Source: Chara braunii
Taxonomy: Eukaryota; Streptophyta; Charophyceae; Charales; Characeae
Length of the DNA stretch: 34,911 nucleotides
Direction: 5' to 3'
Assembly: GCA_003427395.1 (NCBI GenBank)
Contig: BFEA01000183.1
Location: 692,367-727,277, forward strand
Shown here: piece after piece, positions 20,846 to 31,800 of the stretch
How the letters are laid out: every line of letters starts with the position of its first letter
How positions within the stretch are numbered: position 1 is the stretch's first letter
Translations under genes and position numbers: made by a program
Notes under the pieces: model-generated
The model's database searches: none
What the model saw: the letters and a program-made list of their open reading frames with translations, nothing else
What the model was told of the DNA's origin: nothing

Positions 20846-21850
20846 TTATATGCAGCAGTCTGTCTTTTCTCAGTCCAAGATAAGTCAACCCCTTGTCTCA
20901 CCATCTCCCTCAGAGGTTCTGCAAGGGTAGCAAAATGAGGAATAAAAATCCTCCAGAAGCCACAGACACCCAAGAAGCTTCTGACATCTGTCACCCGTTT
21001 GAGGTGCAGAGGCCAGTTCAGAATTTTATCTATTTTCTTGGGGTCAGGGCTCCTACCCTTGGAGAAACATCTAAAGCCCAAAATGGTGACCTCTGCTTGG
21101 AAGAGAAGTGACTTTGGTCCACTGACAATCCGATTATACTTCTGAAGTCTCTCTAGGACCAGCTTTACACCTTCAGCATGCTCCCAGACAAACTTCTGAC
21201 ATCATCCCCAACGAAAGTCTCATCTCTTACCATAGGTCCTTTCACAGGATTATCATCAATATAATGACTGGTTATCTCTGGCAAGATGTCATGCATGACT
21301 TTGATCATATCCCTTTGAACCACTGCCACAACGTTTGTCCAACCTTGGGGTACCACGCACATCTGAATAAGACCCCTCGGTGTGTGCATGACAGTCATTG
21401 GTCGGCTAGTGGGATCAATTGGAAACTGATCATAACCAGAATATAAATCAATTAAAGAATAAATGCATCGACTAGCAAAAAATTTAAAAAGGAGATCAGC
21501 ATTAGGGAGACTACCTGCATCACGTACCGTTACTGAGTTGAGCTTCTGAAGATTCTGTATCCATCTCAATCCACCCTCTGGTTTCCAAAAGCAAACCCCC
21601 CTGATTTCGCTATTTTTCTTCATCATTAAAGGAGAATGCATCAGAGAACTCTTGACACACTTTAAAGATATATTATTTCTCTTTAGGCAGAATAAATTGA
21701 TCTGAGTCTATCTTCATCGTGTCAAACCTTTCCCTTGTAACTCTTTTCCCAAATTTTGCAGATTCCCTTAATGCTTGAATAATTTTCCTTCCCTTTTCCA
21801 GTGCCTCGTCATAATCCTTCTCAATTTGGACTGCCACCGGATTCTTCTTC
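20827..21850 (-). pseudogene. gypsy reverse transcriptase
   Basis: The linker RVTRERFDTMKIDSDQFILP (around 21750) leads into the polymerase. The frame 21641-21165 has IQNLQKLNSVTVRDAGSLP, motif A SLIDLYSGYDQFPI (Asp65), motif B PQGWTN (98-103) and motif C SHYIDDNPVKGP (YIDD 127-130), so all three catalytic Asp are kept. After a shift the palm/thumb resumes with LGFRCFSKGRSPDPKKIDKI and VRSFLGVCGFWRIFIPHFA (21081-20827). Two stops lie in the linker (after PKEK and after DEEK). Confidence 0.88.
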
Positions 21851-22112
21851 ACCCCTTTGAGATTGTAATTTTTTTTTGACCCAATGACTATTTTTCTAAA
21901 AAAAGATGAGTTTTCATTTCATTTTCCCACCCTTGGCAATCCCAACAACCTTCTTAAATGCCTCAATTTGTCCCATCTTCGTCTTTGAGCTTACCAAAAG
22001 TTTTCATCAACTTTGAAATCTGATTGATATCAACTGAGACTTCCTCATTGAACTCCTATTTGTCTTTCCCTTTTATTTTTCTTATCCTCTCAGCAGACTC
22101 TTCCCTTCTAAT

Positions 22113-22963
22113 TTAGTTGGCTGATATCTTGTGCTTGTGATGATAAGCCGTACAGACCATAAAGGTTTGTTCTTGTGCAGTCTCTGGGTCTTGCAGACTG
22201 ATCCAGGATGACCCTTCATGACTGAAGAACTGGACAACCTCCATCCTGTGTAAGAACGGAGTGCCCAGAATGCAGTCGTGATCCAGGTCTGGTACCACGA
22301 ATCCCAATAGCTCAGCTGTCATCATCTCAACTCTGATAGACAAATTGTCAATAAATCCCGCCACGAAGAGCTCTCCATTAGTGTCTGTCTCGTGGGCCTG
22401 TCAATAGTGAGGTCACAGACTTTCATTGCCTTCTGAGAGATAAGTATCATTTCCGCCACAGAATCCACTAAGGCTCGAATTTTCACTTGATTAATATAGA
22501 TAGTTAGATATCCGCAGTCCATGGTTGTGAATCTCATCTTACATCCTGACAAGGTCCTGTTGACCTGACTGGGAAAGACCGATCCCAGGTAATTAACTTT
22601 CATTCCTTTCTTTTTAATTAATTTCTTCAGTTCCTCTCTCAACTTAGGTGCTAGTGTCATTACCTCCTTGAAAGACAAAGTCACCTCTGTTTCTTCCAAC
22701 ATCTTAGTAATTACATCCGTAATTATAATTTCATCCTCTAGTTCACTCTTGAGTATAAATTTTTTCTTCTTCCCTTGCTCCCTTTTGGGCAAAGGTTCTG
22801 GTTCTTGATCATCAAGGATTTCAATCAGAGTCTCCTCGACCTTTCTTCTTTTCTTTTCCTCTATCATTTGAGGTGTTAAATGTGCATAAACATTCCTCAC
22901 TTTCCCAATCACTGTATTGGGTTCCATAACGAGTTCTGGTGGTAATTCACCTTCAAATGACAT
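22113..22963 (-). pseudogene. gypsy aspartic protease with altered active site
   Basis: An ATG (22961-22963) opens a 213-residue frame with a charged, Lys/Glu-rich first half. The protease fold follows: GYLTIYINQVKIRALVDSV around residues 151-169. The active-site triad normally reads D-S/T-G, and here it is Asp167-Ser168-Val169. The Gly is lost, so even an in-frame product should be inactive. The second half of the domain, DHDCILGTPFLHRM, is in another frame (22364-22113), so a shift lies near 22360. Confidence 0.75.
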
Positions 22964-23039
22964 TATGTTGGCCGAACAAGCAGACTTGCTAGGAGAAATG
23001 TTGCTAACTCAGAGGGAATCTGGGAAGCCGAATTCTCCC

Positions 23040-24159
23040 CTAACGAAAGCTCGCTAGGGGTAGCTCAATCATGGTGAGAGAATCATCCGATTTTTGTATG
23101 AGTCCCTTAGGCAGTTCGCCAATGAAAGTGTGAATATTCACACTTGTCTTTCTCTTCTTCTTTTTCTTCATTTTTTCCTCATGCTTAAGGGCAAGAAGTC
23201 TCATACCTCCATGATGCCTGGACTCCAATTTGTTCCATGAACTGTCACAGACATGACCCATTGCATCCTTCTTTGCCACCTCACTCTTCACGTCCTCTTC
23301 TAGTGGCTTACAGTAAGTGGTAGTGTGACCCCCTTCACCACAATAATAGCAGACAAAAGTATTCCTTGGTCGTCCATCGTACTTCCTTCTCTCTCTGTTC
23401 CCTTTTCCACCATTCCCTCCATCATTTCAAGATCTGAAAGAATCCCCCCTTTTACCATAATTTTCATCATTATCATCATCATCCTCATCATCATCACTTT
23501 CTGCTTTTTTATTCCCTTTCTCATCCACAACATGATTGGCAGGCATGTAATTGGTCATAACCCGTTGAATAATATTTTCAGCACTCAGATTGTTCTCTCT
23601 GTTCATACCATTCTCAGTCTCTCAGTCTTTAGTCCAGGTACTGATCTGATCCAGTGACCATTGCTTGTGAGAGACCGTAGGTAGAGTTCTGATGATTGCA
23701 ACCTTCTCGCCGTTCTGATAAAAGTCTGAATAAAAACATTGAAGGTGTCATACTTAGTTTTTCTATGTTGATGAGATCCTTGGTAGTCGTTGGAACAAAA
23801 TCTTTCTCAAATTCTCTTTTCATTCTTTCCTTGACTTATTCCCATGTAGTGGCCCCTTCCATCAATTATTGAACAACCAACCTCGAGTCAGTGTCGCAGT
23901 AAGATAGAAGGTGCTTAAGTCGTTGCTTGTCAGTCCAACCATAACTGAGCCCAAATAATTCGTATTCATCCAGAAAGTCATGTATTTGAGGATCCATGAA
24001 GCATGAAATCCTCTCATCTAGCCTCTTTGTCCTTGCAATATCTGACCCCCCTTTTATTGTGTCAACTCTCTCGACCAGTTCTCGTATAACATCTACCAGG
24101 GCCTCTTCGTTAGTCCCTGCAAAAGAACTTGATCTCCCTCGTCCTGCCATTTTGACCAT
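23040..24159 (-). pseudogene. gypsy gag with zinc knuckle
   Basis: ATG at 24157-24159. The N-terminal block (MAGRGRSSSFAGTNEEALVD) is followed by helices with ERISCFMDPQIHDFLDEYEL and WTDKQRLKHLLSYC, which look like a gag capsid segment. The same frame continues past two TAA stops at about 23841 and 23868. After another stop near 23629, shifted frames lead to a poly-Asp stretch around 23460-23500 and the zinc knuckle CYYCGEGGHTTTYC (C-x2-C-x4-H-x4-C) at 23310-23351. A Lys-rich tail ends at 23040. Confidence 0.8.
23310..23351 (-). other. CCHC zinc knuckle
   Basis: CYYCGEGGHTTTYC with exact retroviral-type C-x2-C-x4-H-x4-C spacing, in the frame that continues to 23040. It is known in gag proteins as the nucleic-acid-binding nucleocapsid motif. 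All four metal ligands are intact. Confidence 0.92.
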
Positions 24160-24275
24160 AGACTCTCCCTGATATTTTCTTCTCTCTCTGCTACTTCTGT
24201 CCTACATTTTCTTATTTTTTAATTTTTTATTCTTCTTGCAAGAGATATAGGTTCGTTTCTCTCTTCCCTCGTTTA

Positions 24276-24391
24276 TACTGGAAGACTAAGAAGAATTGCG
24301 TTGCCCTTGAGAGTTTTGTTCATAGAGAGTATAGGCAGTAATAGACTGGGTGGTGATCAGGGGCAACGCAATTCTTCTAAGTCTTCCAATA
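24276..24391. repeat. 31-base inverted repeat (long hairpin)
   Basis: The left arm 24276-24306 and right arm 24361-24391 are inverted copies with two mismatches in 31 bases; the shared core is AGAAGAATTGCGTTGCCC. The loop is 54 bases. It sits at the 3' end of the reiterated ORF region and about 120 bases upstream of the gag ATG. The right arm lies in the coding frame (IGRLRRIALP) and the left arm covers its stop, so one arm was probably copied from the other by a fold-back event. Confidence 0.9.
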
Positions 24392-25049
24392 TAGTCTTCA
24401 ATCAGCTCTCTCTCATCATCCCTACTCAATTTGCTGTTATACCCTTTTAAAGTACCCCGGATCATAAAGTATCGTGTCAGGTCTATAATCTCATAGTCAA
24501 ATTGCATTGCTTATGAACCACTGTTAATCCTTCTTGCAAGAGAAACTCTTTTTCTAGATGAGTGGTATAATATTCTCTCAACAGTTCTCACTTTCACCAC
24601 CCTTAATAAATAACTGATCTCAGTATAGTCAGTATCGGCTCTCAGGGCAGAATCTCTCATCTGGTCAATGAAAGGTTGCAAGAACTCAAACTCATCCAAG
24701 ATAGAGAGGTTTCTGTCAGAGATCCGAAGAGTCCCTTCTATCTTAACTAACCTCCCTTCCAACACAACCCCAAACGTTAGTTGTTCAACCAAGTTGAACA
24801 TTGTTAACCATCATAGACGACATCTGAAATATAGATCTCAGGATTAACATAATCAGGGATCTCGAATTTGTGTTCAAGGGTACTAAAAAACAAAGATTTT
24901 ATCATCACAGTAGAGTCTTTCTCTCTTGCTCTACCAACCTCGGCAATAGTCTCCAGCAGAGGCATGCAATCTCTCCTGTCCTCAAACCCGTCAGCAATTG
25001 AAAACCCAGGGAGTTTCTCAAACTGACTTACTCTCACTCCCCATGTCAC
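24286..25049 (-). pseudogene. reiterated unit 6 and C-terminal extension
   Basis: 25049-24804 includes FEKLPGFSIADGFEDRRDC and IKSLFFSTLEHKFEIPDYVN, the latter resembling the FxxLDxFDIxxYVP core of units 3 and 4. After a shift near 24804 the next frame (24801-24286) reads through one TAA at 24511-24513. It contains ISDRNLSILDEFEFLQPFID and KLSRDDERELIEDYIGRLRR. The similarity to other units is weak here. The end overlaps the inverted repeat. Confidence 0.4.
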
Positions 25050-25451
25050 TTTTATTTTTAATTTTTCAAGTCACTCTCTTGTTCGCATGAGGTTGATATA
25101 CGCTCCCTTCAAACACTCCAAGTAGTCAACTTCCTCCTCTAGACAGGCTGAGGCGTAAACCCTCACGTCCAGACTGCTAGAGTTTAGGAATTTGACTACA
25201 GGAATGTGAAACGTTATATGTCTTCTCCCACAAGTCTCATGTCTCAGAATCACAAAGGGATTATCATACCCCGTCACTTCATAAAGTTTGCCTCTCACAG
25301 TAGTTATCCTTGCTGCTAAGAGTATTCTTCCTGAGCCCTCTTCACCTTCCATACAAAATCTATCATGGTTGACCAATTGTCCCTCGGGAAGGTAAGTCAT
25401 TCTACATGAGGAGACGGTATTCCAATGAAAGGTCTGACATAAGTACTCCAA
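25050..25451 (-). pseudogene. end of reiterated unit 4 and unit 5
   Basis: Starts with the tail of unit 4 (TYLPEGQLVNHDRFCMEGEE). Unit 5 follows: KLYEVTGYDNPF, then HITFHIPVVKFLNSSSLDVR, which aligns with the beta-rich core of the better-kept units, and LEEEVDYLECLKGAYINLMR. A TGA at 25071-25073 is the only stop between this and the next piece, which continues in the same frame. Confidence 0.45.
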
Positions 25452-25807
25452 GAGAAACTTTCCTCTATTCGTTCAAGACTTCTCTTTTCATCATGCACTC
25501 TATCTGATGCTCGTTGCCAACATCGACTACTTCCACTTTCCTTAAACCTATGTTGCGGCACGTAGATCCCAATATCAAACTTATCAAGGTCAATAAAATA
25601 AAAGGTAAGAACGTACATACCATCACGCTCCCATCCCAATTTTTTTAGCGCCTCATACCTCACGATTTCGTAGGGAATCACCGCTCTCCTTGCTATAGAA
25701 TTAAGGGAATTAAGTAGTTTATCAGAATCTTCCTTACTCAGCTTCCTATATCCACTTCCCAACCAAATCCAGGTTTTCACTTTTGAACGCACGTATGATC
25801 GGCTCAT
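25397..25807 (-). pseudogene. reiterated unit 4
   Basis: About 136 residues. The ATG overlaps the TGA of the preceding piece as ATGA at 25804-25807. Order seen: TWIWLGSGYRKLSKEDSDK, LLNSLNSIARRAVIPYEIVR, then YVLTFYFIDLDKFDIGIYVP, then a charged helix with DEKRSLERIEESF. The frame shifts near 25430 into the next piece. The alignment with unit 3 is continuous for about 90 residues. Confidence 0.55.
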
Positions 25808-26292
25808 TTGTACCCTTGGTCCCTTCTCACTTTAAATGCAAACTTAATCACAGCGGACCAGTTGTTTATTGACAAAATATCAGGTAAAGGAGGAGTTGGG
25901 AATCCTTCAAAGACAACAAACCGGGTAGATCCAATGAAGCTCTTACTCTCCCTCTCAAGTCTTTCTTTTTCTCTCAACACAATCTCTTCAACGAATCCCC
26001 AATATCTCTCATACACAGCCTTAACACTCCTCTTTTTAGGGATATAGATCCTCACATCATACGTGTCCAGATCGATGAAGTAAAATGAAAAAATATAGAG
26101 TCGTTCCTGTTCCTATCCACTCTCGACCATTTCATACTTGACAACCTCATATGGGAACACCTCTCTCTTACTTAGAGTATCCAGTGATCTCAGGAGACAA
26201 TTAACCTTCTCTTGGCTTGGGTATGAACCTCTACAAAATTTCCACCTTCTCTGTCTGATTTCTTCTGTTCTTTAGTCCTCATGACCACCTGT
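25804..26292 (-). pseudogene. reiterated unit 3
   Basis: In the same frame as unit 2. The unit reads RRWKFCRGSYPSQEKVNCLL, LDTLSKREVFPYEVVKYEMV, a TAG stop, LYIFSFYFIDLDTYDVRIYI, then PKKRSVKAVYERYWGFVEEI and a REKERLERESKSFIGSTRF helix. It ends with FPTPPLPDILSINNWSAVIK. A TAA lies near its start. It is the best-preserved unit together with unit 4. Confidence 0.55.
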
Positions 26293-26760
26293 TCATCTCT
26301 CCCATTTCAGTACCATGCTGATAATTGGTAGCCGATTAGTCCCATCACAGTAATTGTTAGGGATAGGAGGGATCAGAACAGTCTCATACGGTACTGGCAT
26401 TAGACCCCATTCCACTTTCTTCTTTCGCTTGATTAGGTCAACCCTTTCATCATAGATAAACTGAACAACAATTTTCCATAACCAGTTAAAATTTTCACCA
26501 TCATTACATCCTCCCTTCTTGACATAAGGATGAATATCATAGATATCTCCTTCCAAGAAGCGAGTCAGCACCACGCTAATGATCGAATTGCCAGAATGGT
26601 AGACCCAACAATGCTCATACTGATAGGGGAATATCCCTTTAGTAGTTACTTTCGAAAGTTCTTTTAATGCATCTGTAGTTAGCATTCTTGATGAAGTCTC
26701 CGAGTTCCTGACTCTTCCTTTCCCTTCTTAGTGTTTCAAGGACAACTAAGGTCCATAAGG
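26293..26760 (-). pseudogene. reiterated unit 2
   Basis: The upstream part in a second frame (about 26760-26690) reads FDLRYALWTLVVLETLRRER. The main frame (26685-26293) reads LKELSKVTTKGIFPYQYEHC, then the shared core LTRFLEGDIYDIHPYVKKG, a WLWKIVVQFIYDERVDLIKR helix and a Pro-rich PYETVLIPPIPNNYCDG segment. It ends at a TGA and the same frame goes on into unit 3. Confidence 0.55.
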
Positions 26761-27566
26761 CATACCTGAGATCAAACCTGATTCCCTCCAACAGTAATAT
26801 CAATCTCCTTCTCCAGTCCAGTGTGGTACCTCACACAAAGAAAGATAAGACTCAATTAACAACTAGGCTTCAAGTTTGCAAGAGAATAATGACTCAAGAA
26901 ATATTGCAAAATCAATCTGGAAAATTCAGGAACTGTCAACAGTTCTCAAGACCTAATCAAAGCTCAAAGTTGCTTGCTGACCCAAGCTCGTTCCAGACAC
27001 GAAAATTTTTCATGTCCCCAGCAACGACGTCATTTTTATCGCACCTTTTTCTAGTCGGGCCTACTTGGGCGACCAGAAAGCCAACAGGCTGTCACGCAGG
27101 GTTTTTTATGTTTGTTTGCAATAAATAAAAATAAGTTAAATAAAGCAAATCCCTTGCTGTTGTGTATGTTCGGCTTCAGGCGAGACCCTTCAATTACGGT
27201 CTTCGTCGGTCCCTAGTCTTACGAATCTTTTATTTTGATTCGGAACAGCACGAATAATGCAAATAATAATCTGGGAAGTTTTATCGGTCATGTATGTATC
27301 AATTTTTTAGAGAAATGCAATCATCAACTATGACAATGCAGGAAGCAAGACTGACTGACTCGGGAAACGACAGAGTTTAAGTGAGGGAAGAATGAGAACT
27401 CATAATAGTCTCTGAGAGTATACATGAAGAGAGCATGGCCAACACCAATCACGAGTCCCCACTCATCCCTGTGAACCTCACTCTCAATCTCTCATTTTGC
27501 TATCTGTTGTTTGGACTTTCGACCATGTCTCCGCGCTCTCTTAGCCAATGACCTCTGAATGTAGAG
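26761..27566. other. gap between reiterated units 1 and 2; possible intron or insertion
   Basis: No gene is supported on either strand. On the minus strand the unit 1 frame ends at 27567 in AACTTTAG followed by GTGACTC, a possible splice donor, and T-rich stretches occur toward unit 2. An intron of about 0.8 kb would fit but is not proven. The plus-strand open frame 26823-27128 has no family features. Confidence 0.3.
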
Positions 27567-28299
27567 TCACCTAAAGTTTGCGAGTTTCGAACATTTCCAG
27601 CCAAGTCTCATGATACGGAAATCAACCATAGCACAAAACTCCTCCCATAGTGTAGGAAGGTATGAACGAGAGAAAATCCCTCGTCTGAGGTACTGGAAGT
27701 CCGATGGTTCAGTCACTGCCTCGTAATCGATCACTGTTGGAGAGATGTACCTCTTTGCCAAATCAACCAGTTCTTCCCAACAGGAACCGTCTGTGAGAGT
27801 GAAAGGTACTGAAGGCTTAGGATAATGAGTGTAAAGCTTGGGTCCGAAGCTGCGACTCATATTTATCCCATTCTCTTCAAGCTCTCTCTTTCTCCTCAAG
27901 ATACTTTGCTGCTGAGATCCAAACTGAGTCAAAAAGGTCATGAGTTTCTTTGCCCTTCTTCACGTACGGCATCAGATCGTAGACAGTGTCGCCTGTGAAT
28001 CGGGTGAGGGCAACGAAGACTGACAAGTCACCTTGCCTGAAGCCAACGACACTAACATATTGGTGTGGAAGGTATCATTGGAGGCAATCTTTTTGAGGTT
28101 GGACAAGACTGTCTGCTGAACTGGAAATGACTAAATTGCACTCATGTGATGAGACAAAACCTTGTAGACTGATTTGAATGTCTTTGCAGTCGAGCCAACA
28201 AACGGACGCCGATCTGAGGATATATAAATGACTATTACGCTGCTGAAAGGTTGTTGATGCCTGCTTAGAACACGCAATAATTGTTGTGCATCTCAACAC
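27567..28299 (-). pseudogene. reiterated unit 1
   Basis: A frame from about 28299 runs through one TGA at 28075-28077 into LPHQYVSVVGFRQGDLSVFV and the core LTRFTGDTVYDLMPYVKKG, then WISAAKYLEEKERA. A shift near 27910 leads to ELEENGINMSRSFGPKLYTH, SVPFTLTDGSCWEELVDLAK and a C-terminal piece with YLPTLWEEFCAMVDFRIMRL (to 27567). The core is about half identical to unit 2 over 40 residues by eye. Confidence 0.55.
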
Positions 28300-28852
28300 C
28301 AGTTATGTATAGCCGCCGATTGGGCACGGGGACGTAATTGAAACTGTAGGACGGCCACTGACTCGAGGAAGTCTAGCTGAGAAACGCTGGAAATTAGCTT
28401 ATTAGCTGAAAAAAATAACATTCACTTATGATCTTTGATACCCCCTCCCGAAGACACAGATTGAGTATCACTGCCCCGAGAATTGATTAGTGACGACCAC
28501 ACATAAACTTTTTTGAACTCAGATCGCAGAGAAGAGCAGCACCCTCTGAAAACACTGAGAAGGTTCAACATCTATTTTCAGGAGGTTCCTAGGCCGCTGA
28601 ACTTCGTTAACGCTTATGCTCAACTAGTACCAAAAGCAGCATGAATAAGAAGCAATCCAACCTAAGCTGGTCTTGCTTTGCTGACCAGGCAGATGGTTAC
28701 AGTGAGGTGGGTCTGGTTGCTCAGAAAGTTCTCAAGGGAAAAACTCAAGAAATTCGGTGATGCATCCACTCAGGACTATTGTCCACAGACTGCCTCGTCT
28801 GCACCTCCCGTCCGAACAGCCTCAAGGAACGAAACTGTGTTATGTAACATCC
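28300..28852. other. no gene recognised
   Basis: Mixed-sequence DNA between the reiterated ORF region and copy 2 of the 3.5-kb repeat. I looked for an LTR and primer-binding site belonging to the minus-strand gypsy element here and saw none. TGTAACATCCCATCAG at 28850 resembles an LTR start and touches the repeat boundary, but no partner was found. Confidence 0.5.
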
Positions 28853-31800
28853 CATCAGAACAATAAATATAAATCACAAATTCTATAAACTTATGCCAAT
28901 TCTCAGTCCTTTCGGCCACCAAACCCCTCAGTTCCCTCTTATAACTCTCAATCTTATCGAAAATTTTATCTTCCAAGCCCTCCTGATTATTCTAACAGAA
29001 TGATGCATACATCACGAGAGTCTTCGTGCTTCACATACTCACTTACCTCCCTACCACCAGTTCCTGCTCCCCTTGCCGGTAGTCTGTCATCGAAGGCCTG
29101 TTCAATTGCAGACCCCGTCCCCACGTGGGATCATAAGGTGCTGCTACTTCTGCAATTGTATATAATCCCCCACCGGGCGTTGTTGGTCCCTTCCGTTCAC
29201 CGTTTCCAAGTAAAGACTGGGGTCTCATCTACAGGGTGTGGCCTGAAAGACTCCTGAAAGCATATTACGGCTGACTGTGGGCCCTGTCCGAGGGTGATTA
29301 AGGGACGCAAATATGCGACGTCCTTTTCACACATGAGGCAATGGTCTTCCAACAACAACTAACCAGGCTAGCCAGCACACCTGACTTCTTCTGAGAACTT
29401 GAGTAATCCGTCTAAATCAGCCCTTAGGTCAACACGACATCTGCAGATTCAGCCTCAGTTAGACCGTGGAACGAATAATTATGCAATTTTTCCTCCAATC
29501 GATGGGGTTTGTGGACTGAGTGCGCTAGGGGACCCAATGAAATGTTTCCAGTTCTGACCCACAGAATGTCAGGGCGCTCTAGCCACGAAAGTTAGGACAG
29601 GAAATGTAAGATCTAACCTAATCTTGCTAGTAATAGGCATTCATGATAAGTTTTTTGCTCGCGGGACCCGCTCATAATGTCTGTCGCAACTCATTTCCAA
29701 TTGTTGGGTCCTCCAACATCAGACGGGAGAACTGGGGTATACTGAAGGCTGAGCCTTAGCTATAAACCTTGTCCACTGTGACATACGGTAGACAAACACT
29801 ATATCTCTGTCTCTGTTGATCGAGCCAGCTTTTAACCAACACCTTGTACAATAATTGTCGCTAGTATTAGTCCCCGTCAAGCAGGCACTTATTGATTAGG
29901 TAGGCCAGTTTTCTCAGTTGTTGCTTTTTCCCTCCACGGCTCATTACTCCACCACAACCCTTTAAGGAAGACACTGATTCATTCGGAGTGGGGGGGGAGA
30001 TAGGCTGGTCACCTCGCTCATGGATTGTGCACACCCATATACACTTAGCTCTCTAAGGGCTCTAACCGTTGCAAGGTTTTGAGTTCACAGAGAGCACAAT
30101 CTCAAGCGAGTACTTATGGCCGTACGGATACGAGGGGCGCACTTGCCAGGTTATACAAATATTTTGATGTCCATGCAGGATCACACCCTCGTGTTTCTGC
30201 TTATGTGCACATCCGAAATTACAGTTAGTCATTTAGATAACCCCCTTTTCACAAGACTCAAGAAAACTTTTAGGTTCATTTTGCACTCACACAAGCTTCA
30301 TAAAGTCAATGAGTGAAGTAACATTCGGTCACCAAGTTAAACTCGAATCTCAGCGCTCGTCACACCAGTAGCGTGGGGAAACAGTTCATAACAGGAACGA
30401 TTGTCCAGACACACGTGACGGGTGATCATACCAAGCAACTGGAATTAAAGCTCGGTTTTCGTTTCATCACCGATCAGGAGGTACTTTGCCAGAGGATGAG
30501 TGATTATACGGGATGCGGACAATTCATTATCCATCTAGGGTGACGACAAGGGGCAATAAAACCAAAGGAAAACACGTCCAGGGAAGACACGTCTTCGACT
30601 CTTCGGGGCCAGTCCATCTAGCTTCTTCCGGATCTGCCACCTTTACTTATCACCATACAGGGGCTGCACGAATCTGAGCTTTGCGGCACGACCCGCTTAT
30701 AATTACAAATATTTCTCGAAAATTAAAATCTTAGTCCCGCAAGCAATGTAACAATTATAATCAGTTCACACGTGGAGTATCAATCACTTTCCAATAGGTG
30801 TCCACAGAGGAACTATGAAGGAGCATGAAATAGTTTCAGTCTGCATCAGAATGATATACAGCTTAGCGAGAGAAGTACTAATCACAACAACCGAGGCCGA
30901 CTCAACCCAACGAGGCAACTTCATAATCCTTCAGTCACCACCAACATTGTCCCTGTGTCCGCAAGATCACATGTTAAATGGCCTCGAACCATTCGCATCG
31001 AACGAAGACCGTTTCAGTCTGACGACTGGACTTTCTCACCTTTGCCAGACTAGAGCAAGGGCAAAACACGAGTAATCAGGACCATTGTTTCCTTGTCACC
31101 CATTTGACCACCGTGCTTACCTGGGCTCGTTGATTCGTCGAACCGCTAGCTTTGAAGTCTCTTACTCATCATAGTGCAATGAGACCATAGAGAGCGCCAG
31201 ATTGAGGGTCCACGTGCTGAGACCTTGCTCAACGCCTCTCATTGCCCACTATCGTGGCTAAGTCTAACAAGGGAAAGGAAATAAAGAAAAAAAGAAAGAA
31301 AGAGGAGTCAGACAGTGCCAACCAAGTGCGGGTGTGAGTAGCTCCAAACACACTCTTCAGTATCATGGTTGTAAAACACTATCATTCCTGATGACAACAA
31401 GTTCCTTTAAATCGCTAACCCACGTTCGTGTTGCCTTGACGAGGCTGGGTCATGGACGAAGAGTGTTGCTGGTTCACACCAGGATTTTCAAATACGTCAA
31501 CAGTCTCGCCGGCTCTCGCACACCCAGCGGTAAGCACGCACTTCGCCCTCTAGCGTAAGCAGCAAGAAAAGACTGGTCGCGGGTGTAAACAGGTGGCGCC
31601 AATAGCTCATTCTCACGCGGTCAGCCTCATACGCACACCCACGCACTTTATCGCTAGTCACCGCGTTGTAGCAGAGCATGACATGAGATCGTGTGCGTAA
31701 AAGAAGAAGACACACAGCAGCCCAACACTACCATTCCGTGGTCAAACTGAAAGTATCGGGTACCATACCCAGGGAAAATGACCTCGGTGCCTGATCGTTA

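Larger units (their letters stand above)
18790..24159 (-). mobile_element. degenerate Ty3/gypsy LTR retrotransposon, internal region
   Basis: On the minus strand the order is gag with a zinc knuckle, aspartic protease, reverse transcriptase, RNase H, acidic linker, integrase with a C-terminal GPY/F-like domain. Integrase downstream of RNase H defines Ty3/gypsy rather than Ty1/copia. The pieces are spread over all three frames with many in-frame stops and at least five frameshifts, so it is non-autonomous. The RT catalytic residues are nevertheless unchanged, suggesting fairly recent death. The 5' LTR was not found. The DNA upstream of gag is instead a coding region of reiterated units (24286-28299). 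Confidence 0.9.
24286..28299 (-). pseudogene. broken coding region of ~6 tandem copies of an unknown protein unit
   Basis: Upstream of gag and on its strand, open frames cover most of 26.76-24.29 kb and 28.30-27.57 kb. Their products align to each other. Unit 1 has LTRFTGDTVYDLMPYVKKG and unit 2 has LTRFLEGDIYDIHPYVKKG. Unit 3 has FSFYFIDLDTYDVRIYIPKK and unit 4 has LTFYFIDLDKFDIGIYVPQH. Units 3 and 4 also share FPYEVVKYE / IPYEIVRYE before this and a helix with LLRSLDTLSKRE / LLNSLNSIARRA. A Lys/Glu-rich helix (EEIVLREKERLERE, KYLEEKERA) and a segment like FTLTDGSCWEELVDLAKRY follow in several units. Units 5 and 6 are weaker. Stops and shifts break the frame throughout. No family is recognised. 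It may be a host gene with introns or an extra ORF of the element. Confidence 0.6.

Noticed and set aside
25804-25807. ATGA overlap and short gaps as evidence of a bacterial-type operon or virus
   Set aside because: Neighbouring pieces align as one repeated protein broken by single stops and shifts. Some apparent starts are not ATG, so the tight packing is an artefact of breakage.
26823-27128. 101-residue plus-strand ORF
   Set aside because: It has no recognisable features and lies in the probable intron or gap of the minus-strand reiterated region.
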